DNA of 64,000 bases from Bursaphelenchus xylophilus (GCA_904066235.2 CAJFCV020000001.1:11031291-11095290), one strand, 5' to 3'. Shown: positions 42,882-54,800, numbered from the stretch's first letter. Made by a program: numbers and translations. Notes: generated by a model not told the origin, from the letters alone.

Positions 42882-45551
42882 ATGTTGAATCCAGACGCAC
42901 CCACGGACAATGTGGTCTACATGGACGAGAAGACCCTGCGTCGGACTTCGATTGCTACAGTCGAAAAGTTCACGACCTTCCCGAAGGAGGAGCGATTCGT
43001 TTTTTGGCGAGTTTTTGATAGCAGCTTTAGGTTTCATCACGGCGACATGTTATACGATGAAAAAAGTTTTTTGGCGGAGGAGACATGTATTTTTCATCGT
43101 ATAAAATGTTACAGTCATTGTAACGCCTGAAAATTGTCAAACCTTTCGGTAACGTATTTTACAATCGATTTTCCCTTTTTTGCTCAGAGTGGTGACATTT
43201 TATACGATGAAAGTTTTTTGTGCGGAGCCTTTATTTTTCGATCGTAAATGTCATCAAAAAATTTTTTGGTTGTCGTAATATGACGTTTCTAGTATGAGGT
43301 TGAAGTTTGAAGTCAAAAGATACATCTTTGTTATATGAGACATCAAAATTTTTATCTGCGATGTCAATTGATGGATAAAACAAATTTTCCCATATTGTTC
43401 GGCAAATTAAGTTTATTTTTCTCATGCCAACAATTTTCAGGCACAAAACCCGTCTTCTAATACTGGCTTTGGTCACCATCGGTCTGACAATATGCGTTTC
43501 AAATGCGATGATCTTCAATTTCACCGTGATCTGCATGAATAAAGATGCTGTCGGTGGAAATAGCAGCTTCTTTGTTGGTAAGAAAATTAACAAAAAGTTT
43601 TATTGCCATGGGTTGCAACACGTATTTTACAATCTATAAAGCTTAATTTACCGATTCTAAGAAAGGGTAATTAACTTGTTCCAGAAGCAGTTCCAATGTT
43701 CTCAGACGCCGAGCGGAGTTGGCTACTCTCTATGGTGGCCGTGGGCACAATTCTTGGCACCCTGCCCATCACTTATATTGTGTCCAAAATTGGTATTCGG
43801 TAAGTCAAACCACACCTCCAAAATTCCTGTTCAGTCAAATGTTCACTCTCTACGGCCTCATCTCCGCGTTTTCGGTCTTGATTTTCCCGTTGGCCGTTAG
43901 TTTTGGCTATTGGCCGACTCTTTTTATCCGGATGGTACAAGGTGTTGCACTGACTGCCTCGTGGTCTGTATTCGGCGCAGTGATTGCGGAATGGGCTGAG
44001 CTTAACAGAAGTGGAACAGCAGTCGCATATCTGTCGTGTCATCTGCAGCTGGCCCCAATGTTCACCATGCCAGTTTCGGCCGCACTGTGCGAAAGTTCGG
44101 CCGGATGGAGCTGGGCATACTACTTGCATGGAATCTTTACGATTCTTATTTTTGCAGTGTTTTATTGGTTCTACCGAGACTCTCCGGCTTTACACCCGTA
44201 AGTTTGGGTTTAGCGACATTTTATACGAAAGGGGTATTTTTCGTATAAAATGTCACCTTGATGATTGTTCGATTTTTTGTTGTAATATGGTGTGAAAATT
44301 AATATATGAAATATTGTGATTTTCAGCAACGTTTCCGACAAAGAATTGAAAATAATCCAGGAGGGAAAAGTGATTCGAATCCACGAAGCCGGCCAATTTG
44401 AGCCAGTCCCATACAAAGCGATATTCACTGATAAATGCACTCTCGGAATTATGGGCACCGCCTTGAGCAATATTATTGCTTTCAGACTCTTCTTCCAGTA
44501 TGGCCCCATCTATCTGAATGAGGTAAAGTAATATCATGTCAAAAAAAATATTCTAAATTTTTTAAGAAACCTTTGGAGTTCATGCTCCGCTAGTTTTCGT
44601 AGACGTATTTTACAATTTCAATTTCCAGATTCTCCATTTTGATGTCCAAGGAACGGGTTTCGCGGCCGCCCTGCCATTCCTGTTGTCGCTGCTTGGCAAA
44701 TTTGTTGGTGGGCCCATCAGTGACACCCTACCCGGCCTCACCGACAAGCAACGTGTTATCGCGTTCGCCTCGTTCTCTCAGTTCTTGTTGGCCGCGGCTT
44801 ACTTTGGATTGGCTTTTATGCCCGAAGGCGCCGTTGGACTAGGCCAATTTTGTTACACCGCAGTCATTGCGCTGAGTGGATTGGACACTGTCAGTGTGCT
44901 AAAGAGCTTACAGTTGGTAAGGAACAAGTATTTTGTGGTCGGAGACATTTTATACGATCAAATATTTTTGACTGAATTTATCGTATAAAATGTCACCCTA
45001 GTGTAAAATAACGTAATTAAAGACTGAGTAAATAAGATTAAGCGTCTTTTTAGACCTCAGGTCGGTTTGTCCATGTTTTAATGTCCGTCAACTCACTGAA
45101 CGAAAGTTTGACACTTTTTGGACTGGCTGCAGCCGTTTCAATCTTTGTGCCAACGAATACCAGTGAAGAGGTAAGTCACTCATATTTTAATTAGCAAAAA
45201 ATAGGTAGGGTAGACTGTTCTCTACAGATTTTTTACTCGAAATTTGTGGTTTACAAACCCAAAATACGAAGTTTTCAGTGGTCTCGAGTGTTCATTTTCA
45301 TGGGCGCAATGATGACTATTTTCACCATCATTTTCGACTTCACAACCGAAGTGTCACTTCGTCCGTGGGCAGCACAGACCAGCAAGATCAGTCCAGAGGC
45401 CAAATTTGAAATCCCGGCCGAACGCTTGGCCAATCTCCAACAAGTTGAGAGAGTCATCAACGATCGCCGAATCTCGATCCAAAGCCATCAAAGCAGCTTG
45501 CCAATGGGAAGCAGACAGCCTTCTATCTTGTCTCTGACAAGAATCCGATAA
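42882..45551 (+). CDS. SLC17-like major facilitator transporter, copy 2 (GC donor in intron 1)
   Basis: Partner of the gene at 34350-36906 with the same eight-exon plan: 42882..43006, 43441..43577, 43685..43799, 43835..44197, 44327..44522, 44629..44916, 45054..45170 and 45279..45551; 537 residues. Exons 3-7 are almost identical to copy 1; changes cluster in exons 1, 2 and 8, for example LALVTIGLTICVSNA against LALVTVALTICVSNA. The striking difference is the donor of exon 1: copy 1 has TTTTTTG|GTAAGT, copy 2 TTTTTTG|GCGAGT. If this site is not used, the frame runs 41 codons into the intron and stops (TGA at 43128-43130), giving a non-functional peptide. GC donors are used in nematodes, but normally with a better match (AG|GCAAGT). 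The copy may therefore be weakly expressed. Introns 1 and 6 carry the GACATTTTATACGA hairpins. Confidence 0.83.
43040..43112. repeat. short intronic hairpin (GACATTTTATACGA family)
   Basis: gacatgttatacgatgaaaa and tttttcatcgtataaaatgt flank a loop of about 27 bases in intron 1 of copy 2. Copy 1 has only the left half (34506-34530), so that hairpin lost its right half there. Confidence 0.8.
43192..43254. repeat. short intronic hairpin (GACATTTTATACGA family)
   Basis: ggtgacattttatacgatga with a partly decayed partner tcgatcgtaaatgtcatc, a second hairpin in the same intron 1 of copy 2. No trace in copy 1. Confidence 0.7.
44215..44254. repeat. short intronic hairpin (GACATTTTATACGA family)
   Basis: Counterpart of 35394-35433 in intron 4, with two base differences. 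Confidence 0.85.
44940..44996. repeat. short intronic hairpin (GACATTTTATACGA family)
   Basis: gagacattttatacgatcaa and tttatcgtataaaatgtcac flank a loop of about 17 bases in intron 6 of copy 2. Confidence 0.8.
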
Positions 45552-46023
45552 GAATTTGGCTATTTGAATACCGGAGTATTTCAAATCTTATGTTTTTGTT
45601 GATTTTTGAGATTTTTTGATGACTTTTTTGAAAATCTCTTGTAAATTGAAATAGAATTGTTTAATAAGAATAAACTGTGCATTGTATTGAAGGTTATTGC
45701 ATAAGGTTCATGTATGTTACAGTCGACTGGAGTATTTTTGTCATTAGTATTGGTTTTGGGACATATTTTGACACCTGATGTCATGTCTAATATATTTTTT
45801 ATCGAAAACGGGCCTCTTCTGCTTTTTAAAATTCCTAACTTGATCAAAAATGGCCATTTATCAGCATTTTGCACACTATTTCCAACGGCTTTCTTCTCGA
45901 AGTATCGGAAAATTTGCATTTTTTGCAAAAAATATTTTTTTCGTTTTCACACCCCGTTTTTTGCGTGGAACTTTTCACTTCTAGGAATCCGACGATTAAA
46001 ATATAATCCGCTCGACCTTGGGG

Positions 46024-47811
46024 ATGTTGAAGATCAACGAGGACGGGTCCTGTCAACGCATCGGCCTCGATGGTCAGGCAGTGGAAGGTGAAGAGCCCAG
46101 AAAAATCGAAGAATTTGGTGCTGGTGGTCTCGATCATGCCTTGAAAAGCATTCCGAAAGAGGGAGAAGCTCATGAAGTGACTGCCGTGAGAGGAAAGTTC
46201 AGCACAGTAAAGCTTGACAAGGTGAGTTCAGACATTTTCAAAGTATGAAGGATTTAGCCGTGGTGAAGATGGGAAATCGGGAATTTTGATGTTGTTATGG
46301 GAAATCTTGAGAAGGTTCTTATTGTTTATTGATTATGACACCTTGTTAGAGAGTTGTGGATTGTTTTGGCGAAGAGAAAGAGCAGAATTATAGCTAAATT
46401 GAACTTCTTTCTACTTTTTGAACAGATTTTTGGTAGGTTAATATCGAAAACCGTTAAAAAATATGCTTTCGGGTAACTGTGTTGTCCTCAAAGTTAGCAG
46501 AAGTTGTCAGGTCTTCTATATTACATAAGAGGTGGGATAAATCTTTCAAAAGTTTTGTTTATCAATGATTTTATTCAACTGACCTACTACAAGGTGTAGA
46601 TTACCAAATTTTAATCTTTCTTTTTGGTATTTTATTCTGCGATTGATCTTGAATTGGGTCTAATGAGATTCTCGTTTCAGCTAGACTCAAGCGATGAAGA
46701 GGAAACATTGGATTCTTCGGCCACAGTCAAAATACCAAAACCTTCTGGATCTTGGAAAGCTGAAATTACTAAACCCGTTAAAAAAGGGAAAGCCAAGCCA
46801 GTTGTGAAGCAACCTGGAAGTGTAAGAAACCCTATTGATAAATTTTAGACTAATCTCCATCTGATTCCACGTATGGTTTATACTTTTTAGTCATTATATT
46901 ACTTTAGGTATGGAAGATCCCAGTTCGCTTTATTTTCATCAACAAACAAGGCCGTTTCACCCCTCAAACCGAGATTGAGATCGAAGCCAATAGCAGTATT
47001 GAGGTTCTCTTCAAGTCGGCCATTAAATTTTTGGGAATTAACATCAAGGAAGTTGGGGAGGTTCAGATGCAAGAAATGGCCCATGGAGTAACAAAAACGG
47101 TCACCAATTACACGGATACGGTTAATCCGAATGCTCTCTACGCTGTCCATATTCAGCATCGATTTGCGGTCAAGGTTGGTCCAGATCTTGGGATCTTTTA
47201 AAATTTTTTTTTTTAATTTTAGGAGCCAATCTGCATGAATCTCAAATACTCCACCCCAGATGGCGGTATCAAAATCAAGACGGTCAAGCTGGAAGAAGAA
47301 GCCGTTGATGGTCCATCTACTATGGTTTTCAAGTACTTTTTGGGCGAGCGTTTTATCGACCTGAACTCGGTGAAGGCGGAAAAAGACGGAAAAGAAGTGA
47401 ATGTAAGGAAGATTGTGACCGAGCCAGGCACATACGAAGTCACTGTGGGATCGAGAGAGCTGAAAGACAAGGTAAATTATTGTTTTTAGGGGAAAAATGT
47501 GAGCTTCGGGCCTAGTGTAATATAATTTTTTGAGGTCTTTATAATTTTTTGTTTTCTAGAGCAATGTCCTGTATCATATCCGCATAATCAGCCGTACCAG
47601 CATGGATTCGCGTTGTGAGACCGTCGAAGTTCCCGCACAAAAGGGCTCTTTCCAACAATTTTGGACCACATGGGCTCCAACGATTGGTCTCAAGCCGCAA
47701 AATTTGCATAAACTGGCACAAGTTGGGACCGGACCCTTGAAGGACATGCCATTCAGTGAGCCTATGACCCCATTCGCCTATTATTTAGTTGCTTATTCTG
47801 GGGATTTTTAG
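46024..47811 (+). CDS. unrecognised 368-residue protein, acidic/Ser patch and probable beta-rich C-terminal half
   Basis: I do not recognise the family. Exons 46024..46221, 46681..46821, 46908..47174, 47223..47471 and 47560..47811 are all whole codons and their splice sites are good, so the gene model is firm. Residues 1-66 (first exon) are polar; 67-113 hold an acidic Ser patch, LDSSDEEETLDSSATVKIP, followed by a Lys/Pro-rich stretch; 114-368 alternate hydrophobic and polar residues (VWKIPVRFIFINKQGRFTPQ, GTYEVTVGSRELKD), suggesting beta-sandwich folding. There is no signal peptide or membrane helix. The Ser-Asp-Glu patch looks like a casein-kinase-2 target. The first exon was also copied in the tandem duplication (37535-37732). 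The chosen ATG is shared by both copies; sequence upstream of it differs between them. Confidence 0.75.
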
Positions 47812-48219
47812 TTGATTTATTTGAACTACAGTAATCTCGGTAAAAATAATTGTCGATGTGGTAGGCATCTACACGACAAAAATAAAATATAACTTGTATT
47901 TATAGCATTTAAAATGAATAAATAGTATTTTAACCAATTTTTGCGTCACTTTTTATATTATCCATGACTTTGACGTCATGAATAAGATAATAATTTTGTA
48001 GCAGTTCCTCTTCTTTTAGTCTTTTCATTGCTTCTACAGTATTTCCAACAGCTCTACTTCATTCACCATCAAAATCATCCCATTTAAAGTGGAACAAATA
48101 AGTTTAATAACGGTATTGAAAATAAGATTAGAAAAGAATAATTAGGGTGATGAAAAGTAACACGTTGAGATGCTAATGGTAATTCGGAACAGGGCTTTCA
48201 TTTCTTGCTTTAAATGAGC

Positions 48220-51200
48220 TCAAGTCGTCATCAGTCGAGGAGCAATGGACATGGACATCAGTTCCTGGAACAATAGTTTGCAGGCGTACGGTATGCGGAT
48301 GGCTGATATTTGAGTTTTATTCTGGCATGCCTGACAATTGAACTGGTTGGTGCGTTGATTGGCGACCACAATTAGACCGCAGAGGTTGCATACGTAGACA
48401 TGGTAGGGATCGGAGACTTCGAACAGACGCTCTTTCAGGAATTGGGCTGCACCGTGCGAAATTTGACAATCACGTTCCATCTCACCGAATCGAAGACCTC
48501 CGTCTCTGCAAATTCAAGGTAAATATTACATTACCGACCAGGAATTTTTAAGAAGTCAATCTACAGACTTCAGCCGCAGGCTTTCCGCGAAACTCAAAAT
48601 TTTTAGTTGGCAGCCTGCGCCCGAACTTATGACATAAAAACACTATTCTATTCTCCAACAAAGTCTCAAATCTACTGTAGATTACTACGTCAGTAATCAA
48701 AACCATCTATAACTCCTACTTCAAATACCGGGCGCGAGCTGCCAGCCCCAAAAGTTCCAATTTCCCAAATTGTCCATCCCAACTCCTCCTTACCTCGCTC
48801 GACCCTCCATGGGTTGTCGGTTCATCATCTGGATGGGTCCTCTCGCCCTGGAATGGATCTTATCATCCACCATGTGCTTCAATCTCTGGTAATACGTGGG
48901 GCCAAGGAAGATTTGAGTGGTCAACTTTCTGCCCGTGTGTCCATTGTACATGACCTCGTTGCCTCTCAATTGATAGTCATACTCCGAGAGTAATGTGCTG
49001 ATTTTTTGGACATTTACAGTGTCATTGAACGGGGTGGCATCTCCGATTTCTCCCTTGTTGGCCGACAGCTAAAATAACATAAAAATTTATAAAATTTTTG
49101 TTCAAATCATCTCCAAAACATCAAAAATTTCTCCTACCTTTCCTTGCAGACACTCGATTAAATGCCCGATGGTCATACGAGATGGGACGGCGTGGGGATT
49201 GATGATGATGTCCGGGGTGATTCCCTCTCTGGTGAAGGGCATGTCCTCCTGCCGATACATCATTCCCATGGTTCCTTTCTGTCCGTGTCTTGAGGCGAAC
49301 TTGTCGCCAATTTGGGGGAGACGGACTGATCGGACTCGGATTTTGATGAATTTGTTGCCATCAGTGTTGACGGTGAGCATGACCTGGTCGATTACTCCGG
49401 TTTCCGAGGATCTAAAACCATTGTAAATATAAACCAATATTCAATTTTGAATTTTCAAGCAAAAATTTTGGTCCACCTTCTCATGGATAATATAAAAATT
49501 CCAATATCAAAAATAATTCTCACCTCAAGAAAGTCGAAGAGTCTCTCTTTGTGTACTTCTTAGACGATGCATTTGGATCATCATCTTCGGGAACACTGAT
49601 TGTTTTTCCGATAATGACGTCATCTCCAGTTACCCTAACCCCAGGTGAGATGATTCCATCCTCGTCCAATTTCTCGTAGGCCGCGTGTCTCATGCCTGAG
49701 CAAAAGTCTCGCGACGGTTTCTCGATGATTTCCGGGTTTCCATACTCCAAATTGGCTTCTTGATCTCGATATGACCGATAGAACACCTAAAACAATATAA
49801 ATTTTGGCAAAATTTTCAAATCCTCCAAAAAGGTTTGTCCGTAAATAACCCCAAGCCGCCTCTCTTACCGATCTGAACAGCCCTCTGTCGATTCCGGAAG
49901 AGTTCATAATGACCGAATCTTCTTGGTTGTACCCAGTGTAGGACAAAATCGCGACGATCGCATTGATGCCAGCGGGCAGTTCGTTGAACCGGAGGTATTC
50001 CATGGACCTCGTGGTTACGAGAGGCTTCTGTGGGTAGTACAGAACATGAGCCAGAGTGTCCATTCGGACGTGGAAATTGGTCGTATACACACCCATAGCT
50101 TGCTTGCCCATAGCGCTCTGAAAAAACGAAAATTATTGCAAGGACTGGCGCTACAATGACTTCTAGTCTACTTCATAGACCTTGACAGACTTTTGTTCTT
50201 CCATAGGCCTTTCAAATTCACTTCGATCTTATCTAAAAACATAAAAAAAGTAAAAAATCTTACTTGATAAGTGTTACGAGGACTTTGATTATGATCCGGG
50301 AACGGGATAATCGACGCGCAAACGCCGAGAATCATGGCTGGATGGATTTCACAATGAGTGTAGGTGTCACAATATCCACCGGCTTTGATATCTTCAGGGG
50401 TCATCGCAACCATGGAAGTTTCTGAAAAAATGGGGTCAAAAATTAAAATTTCAGAATTTTTATAAATTACAATATCCAGAAGCGTGACCTTGATGGAGAA
50501 AACAAGGTTTAAGAAACGTATTTTACCATCCCGAATGTCAAATTTTCAAAACCCCATTCAAATCTCAAAAATTTCATATTACCCATGATGATGAATACAA
50601 CCATAAAAAACCTCACCTTCTTCCATGGCATCGATCAATTCAACCACTCCACTGGCAGCCAGATCCGACCAAGAGAAGCTGTTTCCTTCGCGTTCCTTCA
50701 ACTTGTTGATATGACTCTTTTTCAGACGTAACTCCTGATTTTCATCTACAATAAGAAGAGGTCGGCAGACTCTTCCGGGATCGGTGTTGATGCGGATCTC
50801 ACGGTCCCTGATATCACGGACCATGGAGACTTCGGAGACGATGATATCCATCTGTCTTCTCAACTTTCTCAGCGTCTTCATGAGGAGGTCCGGGTCCCTG
50901 TGGACACCGACCCAAGCGCCGTTCACGAAGATCTTTGTAGCGTCGCAAATCGCTGACGGACTGACCTAAAATTCGAAACACTGAATAATAAAAACAATAA
51001 CCTACTTCTTCAAGGGTTTCCATACTCCATTCCTCCAAGAATTCCAGAATTGGTTCTGGCAGAGATCCCACAGAAATGTAGGCCATCAGTGCCAAGTTCT
51101 TCACCAATCCCACAGCCTGTCCTTCGGGGGTTTCGGCGGGACAAACGAAGCCCCATTGAGTGTTGTGGAGCTGTCGAGGCTTGGCCAATTTCCCCTCTCT

Positions 51201-53237
51201 TCCAATCGGGGAGTTACATCTTCTCAGATGGGACAATGTGGCCGTATAAGTCAGTCGATTCAAGACCTGCGACACTCCCGCTCGCGACTGATGGGCTTTC
51301 TTTTGATCTCCCCAGTTACCCGTGGCCAGCGAGTAGGCAAGACCTCGCGTAATCGTCGTGGTTTTGACACACACATCCAGATTGAAATCATGCTTTTGAT
51401 TGATGTACTTCTGCGCCAAAAGCCGGACTTCCTTCATCAAGTTCCTGAAGAGGGAGCGGAACAAAAACGCGAGGAGAGGACCAGCCAAGTCCAGACGTTT
51501 GTTGCCCAAATGATCACGGTCGTCGAGTTCGCGGCGGCCCAGAGCGGCCAACAAAAGTCGGTGGACCATGTAGCCGATGAAGTACTAAAAAACTTCATTT
51601 CGTTGTATTGCTTCAATCTAAAAACCAAAAACAAACAAAAAAAACTCGCAAAACATACCGCTTTCTTGGTTTCACAATGCTCCGACACTCCCACATGAGG
51701 CAACATTTCCTTTTGAAGGATCTCCTTGGCGTATTTTATCCGCTGTTCTTTTGTCACACCCGGTTTCGCTCCTCTGGCACCAATGAAATTCAGGGCAACT
51801 TGTTGCTCTTGGATTACAAAGGCTTCATCAAGAGACGGCTTTACCATTTCCACCATCTCGGGATCATTTTGCTCATAAATAATATGCTCCAAAATGTCCA
51901 AATCAGAAACGAAGCCAAGAGCGCGGAAAACAATCATCACCGGGATTTCTTGTTTGATATAGGGCAAGATAGCGATCATTCGTTGTCCCATCGAGGCTTT
52001 GGTCCCTTGTTTTCCACCCTTGGCCATCATATTCACCCATAATGTGGAAGCTGGTCGACTAAACTCAAGAACAATATAAAAAATCTCAAATCCTACCTCG
52101 AATTCTCTAAGCATGAGCGGCACTCCGTCTTATACGCGTATTTCCCGTCCTTGACACTGAATACGTACACTGTATTTGTGGCCATCTTTTCTTGTGCAAT
52201 CAACACTTTTTCTGACCCGTTGATAACAAAGTATCCTCCAGGATCCAATGGGCATTCATTCAGCTCGGTCAAGTCTCGATCATTCATGTTGGCCAGCATA
52301 CAATACGAGGATCGGAGCATAATCGGAATTTTACCAACAAAGATCTTGTTGTAGCGCGTTTCTTCCGGTTCTTGGCCAGGCCTGGTGACAGTCTTCGAAA
52401 TATCGACATAGAGTGGAGAAGAGTAGGTCAGATTTCTCAAACGAGCTTCATTTGGCATCATTCCTGTGGGAGCGCCATCTTTTTCCCAATGCGTCGGCTT
52501 TGAGAGATAAATCTGACCAAATTTCAGGGAGAACAAAGTTGGCTGTTCAATGTCGCCTGAAAATTTAAGCGTAATACAAGGCAAACAAATGGAACAACTT
52601 CTGATTGTGATTTACAGAAGCCTCGAAATTTTAGGCCAATTCTTCGTAGCTATCTCCATTGTCCAAGCATCAAAAATATAAGAAATTTAAGATTATCCAT
52701 GAACTCAGGACTGCCTCAAAAAGATTAGCATATAAAACCGGTTACAGAAGTGCTAACCCGCCGTTAACGGTAATAAAAGGGGATTTCGATTCCCTGGCTG
52801 AACCTCCAAGCCGAAAATGCCTAAAAACCGACAAAAAAAGTCAAAAGTTTACCTCCAAAGTTCTGACTTTCACTCTGAAGTTCTACAGGCGGCGAGTCTT
52901 CCACAATTCTCTGCACGATCATCTGAATAAATTCATCGAAACTGTCCAACTGTTGACGGACGAGACCCTTCTCATCGAAATACGCCGAGATCACAACCCA
53001 ACAAGCTTCCTGAAATATTGCATTTCAACTTTTCGTCCATCAAGATCAACCAAAATCTTAGTGATTTTTTCTGAATTATCTTACAGGCCACAGTTCTGGT
53101 GAGATGGCATCCTCATCTTCGGTTTCTGGTTCTCCCTCGTACTCTTCGTCCTCATCTTCTCCGACATTGACATTCCCCATGTCGTCATCCATGTCCTCAT
53201 CATAGCGTTCAACATCGTCGTCTATGTCGCCGAACAT
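48220..53237 (-). CDS. rpb-2: RNA polymerase II second-largest subunit RPB2
   Basis: The subunit forms one side of the active cleft of RNA polymerase II. Twelve exons, minus strand: 53237..53085, 53009..52853, 52556..52097, 52058..51659, 51584..51006, 50965..50617, 50421..50264, 50117..49869, 49786..49524, 49411..49138, 49068..48794 and 48505..48220; phases all agree and give 1200 residues, near the family length. Signatures: [20 protein letters not shown] (lobe), [18 protein letters not shown] (fork), [56 protein letters not shown] (hybrid-binding lysine region), and the C-terminal zinc site CNLCG...CQAC. The extreme N-terminus is an acidic run ([18 protein letters not shown]) longer than I recall in other animals. 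The gene lies 392 bases after the ubinuclein-like gene, same strand. Confidence 0.97.
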
Positions 53238-53629
53238 GGTCACCAACGAACAGTTCTGCGCGAAGCGAACGCTGAACTTGATGAAGAAATTATGAGACAA
53301 GTCTTTCCAAAAATTTGGGTCAAGTTTTACTTTAGCAAGAGACTTGACACATGGGTCAACTGTTCCTCATACGGTAACATGGCGTACGTATTGTTTGTTT
53401 TTACTCGTACCTTCTAAGCTAAGTCAAATTAAGGCATATTGAGAAACTTTTTCTTTTCTGAGCTTCATTTTAAGCCAAAATTATATTACACATGAGGTCT
53501 CATCCAAAACCCCAAATTTTTTGTAGAAAAACATGTCTAACTTCGGTAAATCGCCTTCCCATAGCAAGAACAAACTCTGTTAATCAATTTTTATTAATTT
53601 TTTATTTACAATATACATTATTCAACGAC

Positions 53630-54800
53630 TTATTTCCTTTTCCTCGCAATCGGAGGTAGTCCGACCATTCTTCTGACTGGTGGATCTTGATCGGGGCCGG
53701 ATTCTGAGCTCTCCGACACTTGTGAGAAGCTGATAGGGTTGGGTTTGAGAGTTGGGGGCATTCCGAGTCTTCTGGGTTCTCTATTTGGAGTTGAGGCGCC
53801 CGAAGTTTGTTGTGGAGTTGATGGAGCAGTTTTGGACTTGTGTTTCAACTCCTTTTCCTTGCTCGATTTCTGCCTCCGAATATTCACAGGGGTGTTTGGG
53901 TCATTGTTGCTTTCCTGAGGGGTTCCTGGGGCTGTTTGAGTGGTTCTTGGGCTCATATTTTGAGTTGGAATATTATCCTTGGCGCCTAGAACCGGCTTCT
54001 TTGGAGTCTTCTTTATGGCCGGTTTTTGAGTTGAAGTCGATGGAATAGCCATATTTTTATCATTTCCATTGGCTTTATTAGTCGTTTCTGAGTCTTCGGG
54101 CAGAGTGAAGTTGGTAAATTTGAATCGTAACTTCTGTTTCGGACTTGATGGCTTGGTTGCTTTACTCTTCTTTTTCGGCGATTCAACCACTGGTGGGGGC
54201 GCGTCTTTCAGTGGGATTGGGCCTTTATGGACGAAGAAGCCACTGTAAATCGGGGTTTTCTGGTGTTGCACAGCTTTTTTAACCTAAAAAATTACTTTTG
54301 AGTCCATGAGTAATAAAAAAATTTTTAAAGTTTAAAATAAAACATGCTATATTAGGCAGTTTTAATCTTATTATTCATTATAAAAAAGCTTACTGCAGCC
54401 GAATCATCGATGAATTCATCGTCCATATCATAGCCAGCTCCTTTGGCCATCAAATCCTCCAAATCCAGCATTTGGCTTGGGTCCGGGGCTTCTCCTGAGC
54501 CCTGAAATATCATATTAAGCCACTCTGCACATCCTCCAACAAAGATCTTATAAAAATTCTCAAACTTTTCGAATTGGATGACCATGTGTAACATCAAAAA
54601 ATCGGTATAAAGTAAAATCTTACAATTGAGTCATCGTCCGAGGACTCTTCATCATCCGAATGTGGCTCCAATTGAGCTAGAAGTTCAGCAAAATTGATTG
54701 TGGTGTGATGTCTTCCGGTCGGCTTCTCGAGTTTCACCTGGATTCTGATGTTCTTTTCTTTCCTGCTGACCGTTTCTTTCCCTTTCAAGAGAAGTTCCAT
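53630..54800 (-). CDS. ubinuclein/HPC2-like protein (HIRA histone chaperone complex), short form
   Basis: Ubinuclein works with HIRA to deposit histone H3.3 in the nucleus. Exons, minus strand: 54800..54624, 54501..54394 and 54283..53630; 312 residues. The evidence is the HRD-like motif split over exons 2 and 3: DLMAKGAGYDMDDEFIDDSA followed by a tyrosine-glycine-phenylalanine element (YSGFFVHKGPIPL), which fits the ubinuclein pattern of G-Y-D-x-x-D-x-F-I-D and Y-G-G-F-Y. An acidic Ser run (PHSDDEESSDDDS) precedes it; the rest is low-complexity Lys/Ser/Pro/Thr and ends IARKRK, a possible nuclear signal. Vertebrate UBN proteins are several times longer, so the UBN middle domain is missing. The start lies two bases after ttattttag, a trans-splice acceptor type, 394 bases from the end of the HP1 gene upstream. 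Confidence 0.75.

Larger units (their letters stand above)
41071..46640 (+). repeat. tandem duplication, unit 2
   Basis: Repeats the order of unit 1: recycling-factor 3' flank, SLC17 gene, first exon and part of intron 1 of the unrecognised gene. The junction with unit 1 lies at about 41045-41070. Unit 2 has its own insertion, the palindrome at 41633-42302. Homology to unit 1 fades after ttctttttggtatttt at about 46620-46636. Confidence 0.85.
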
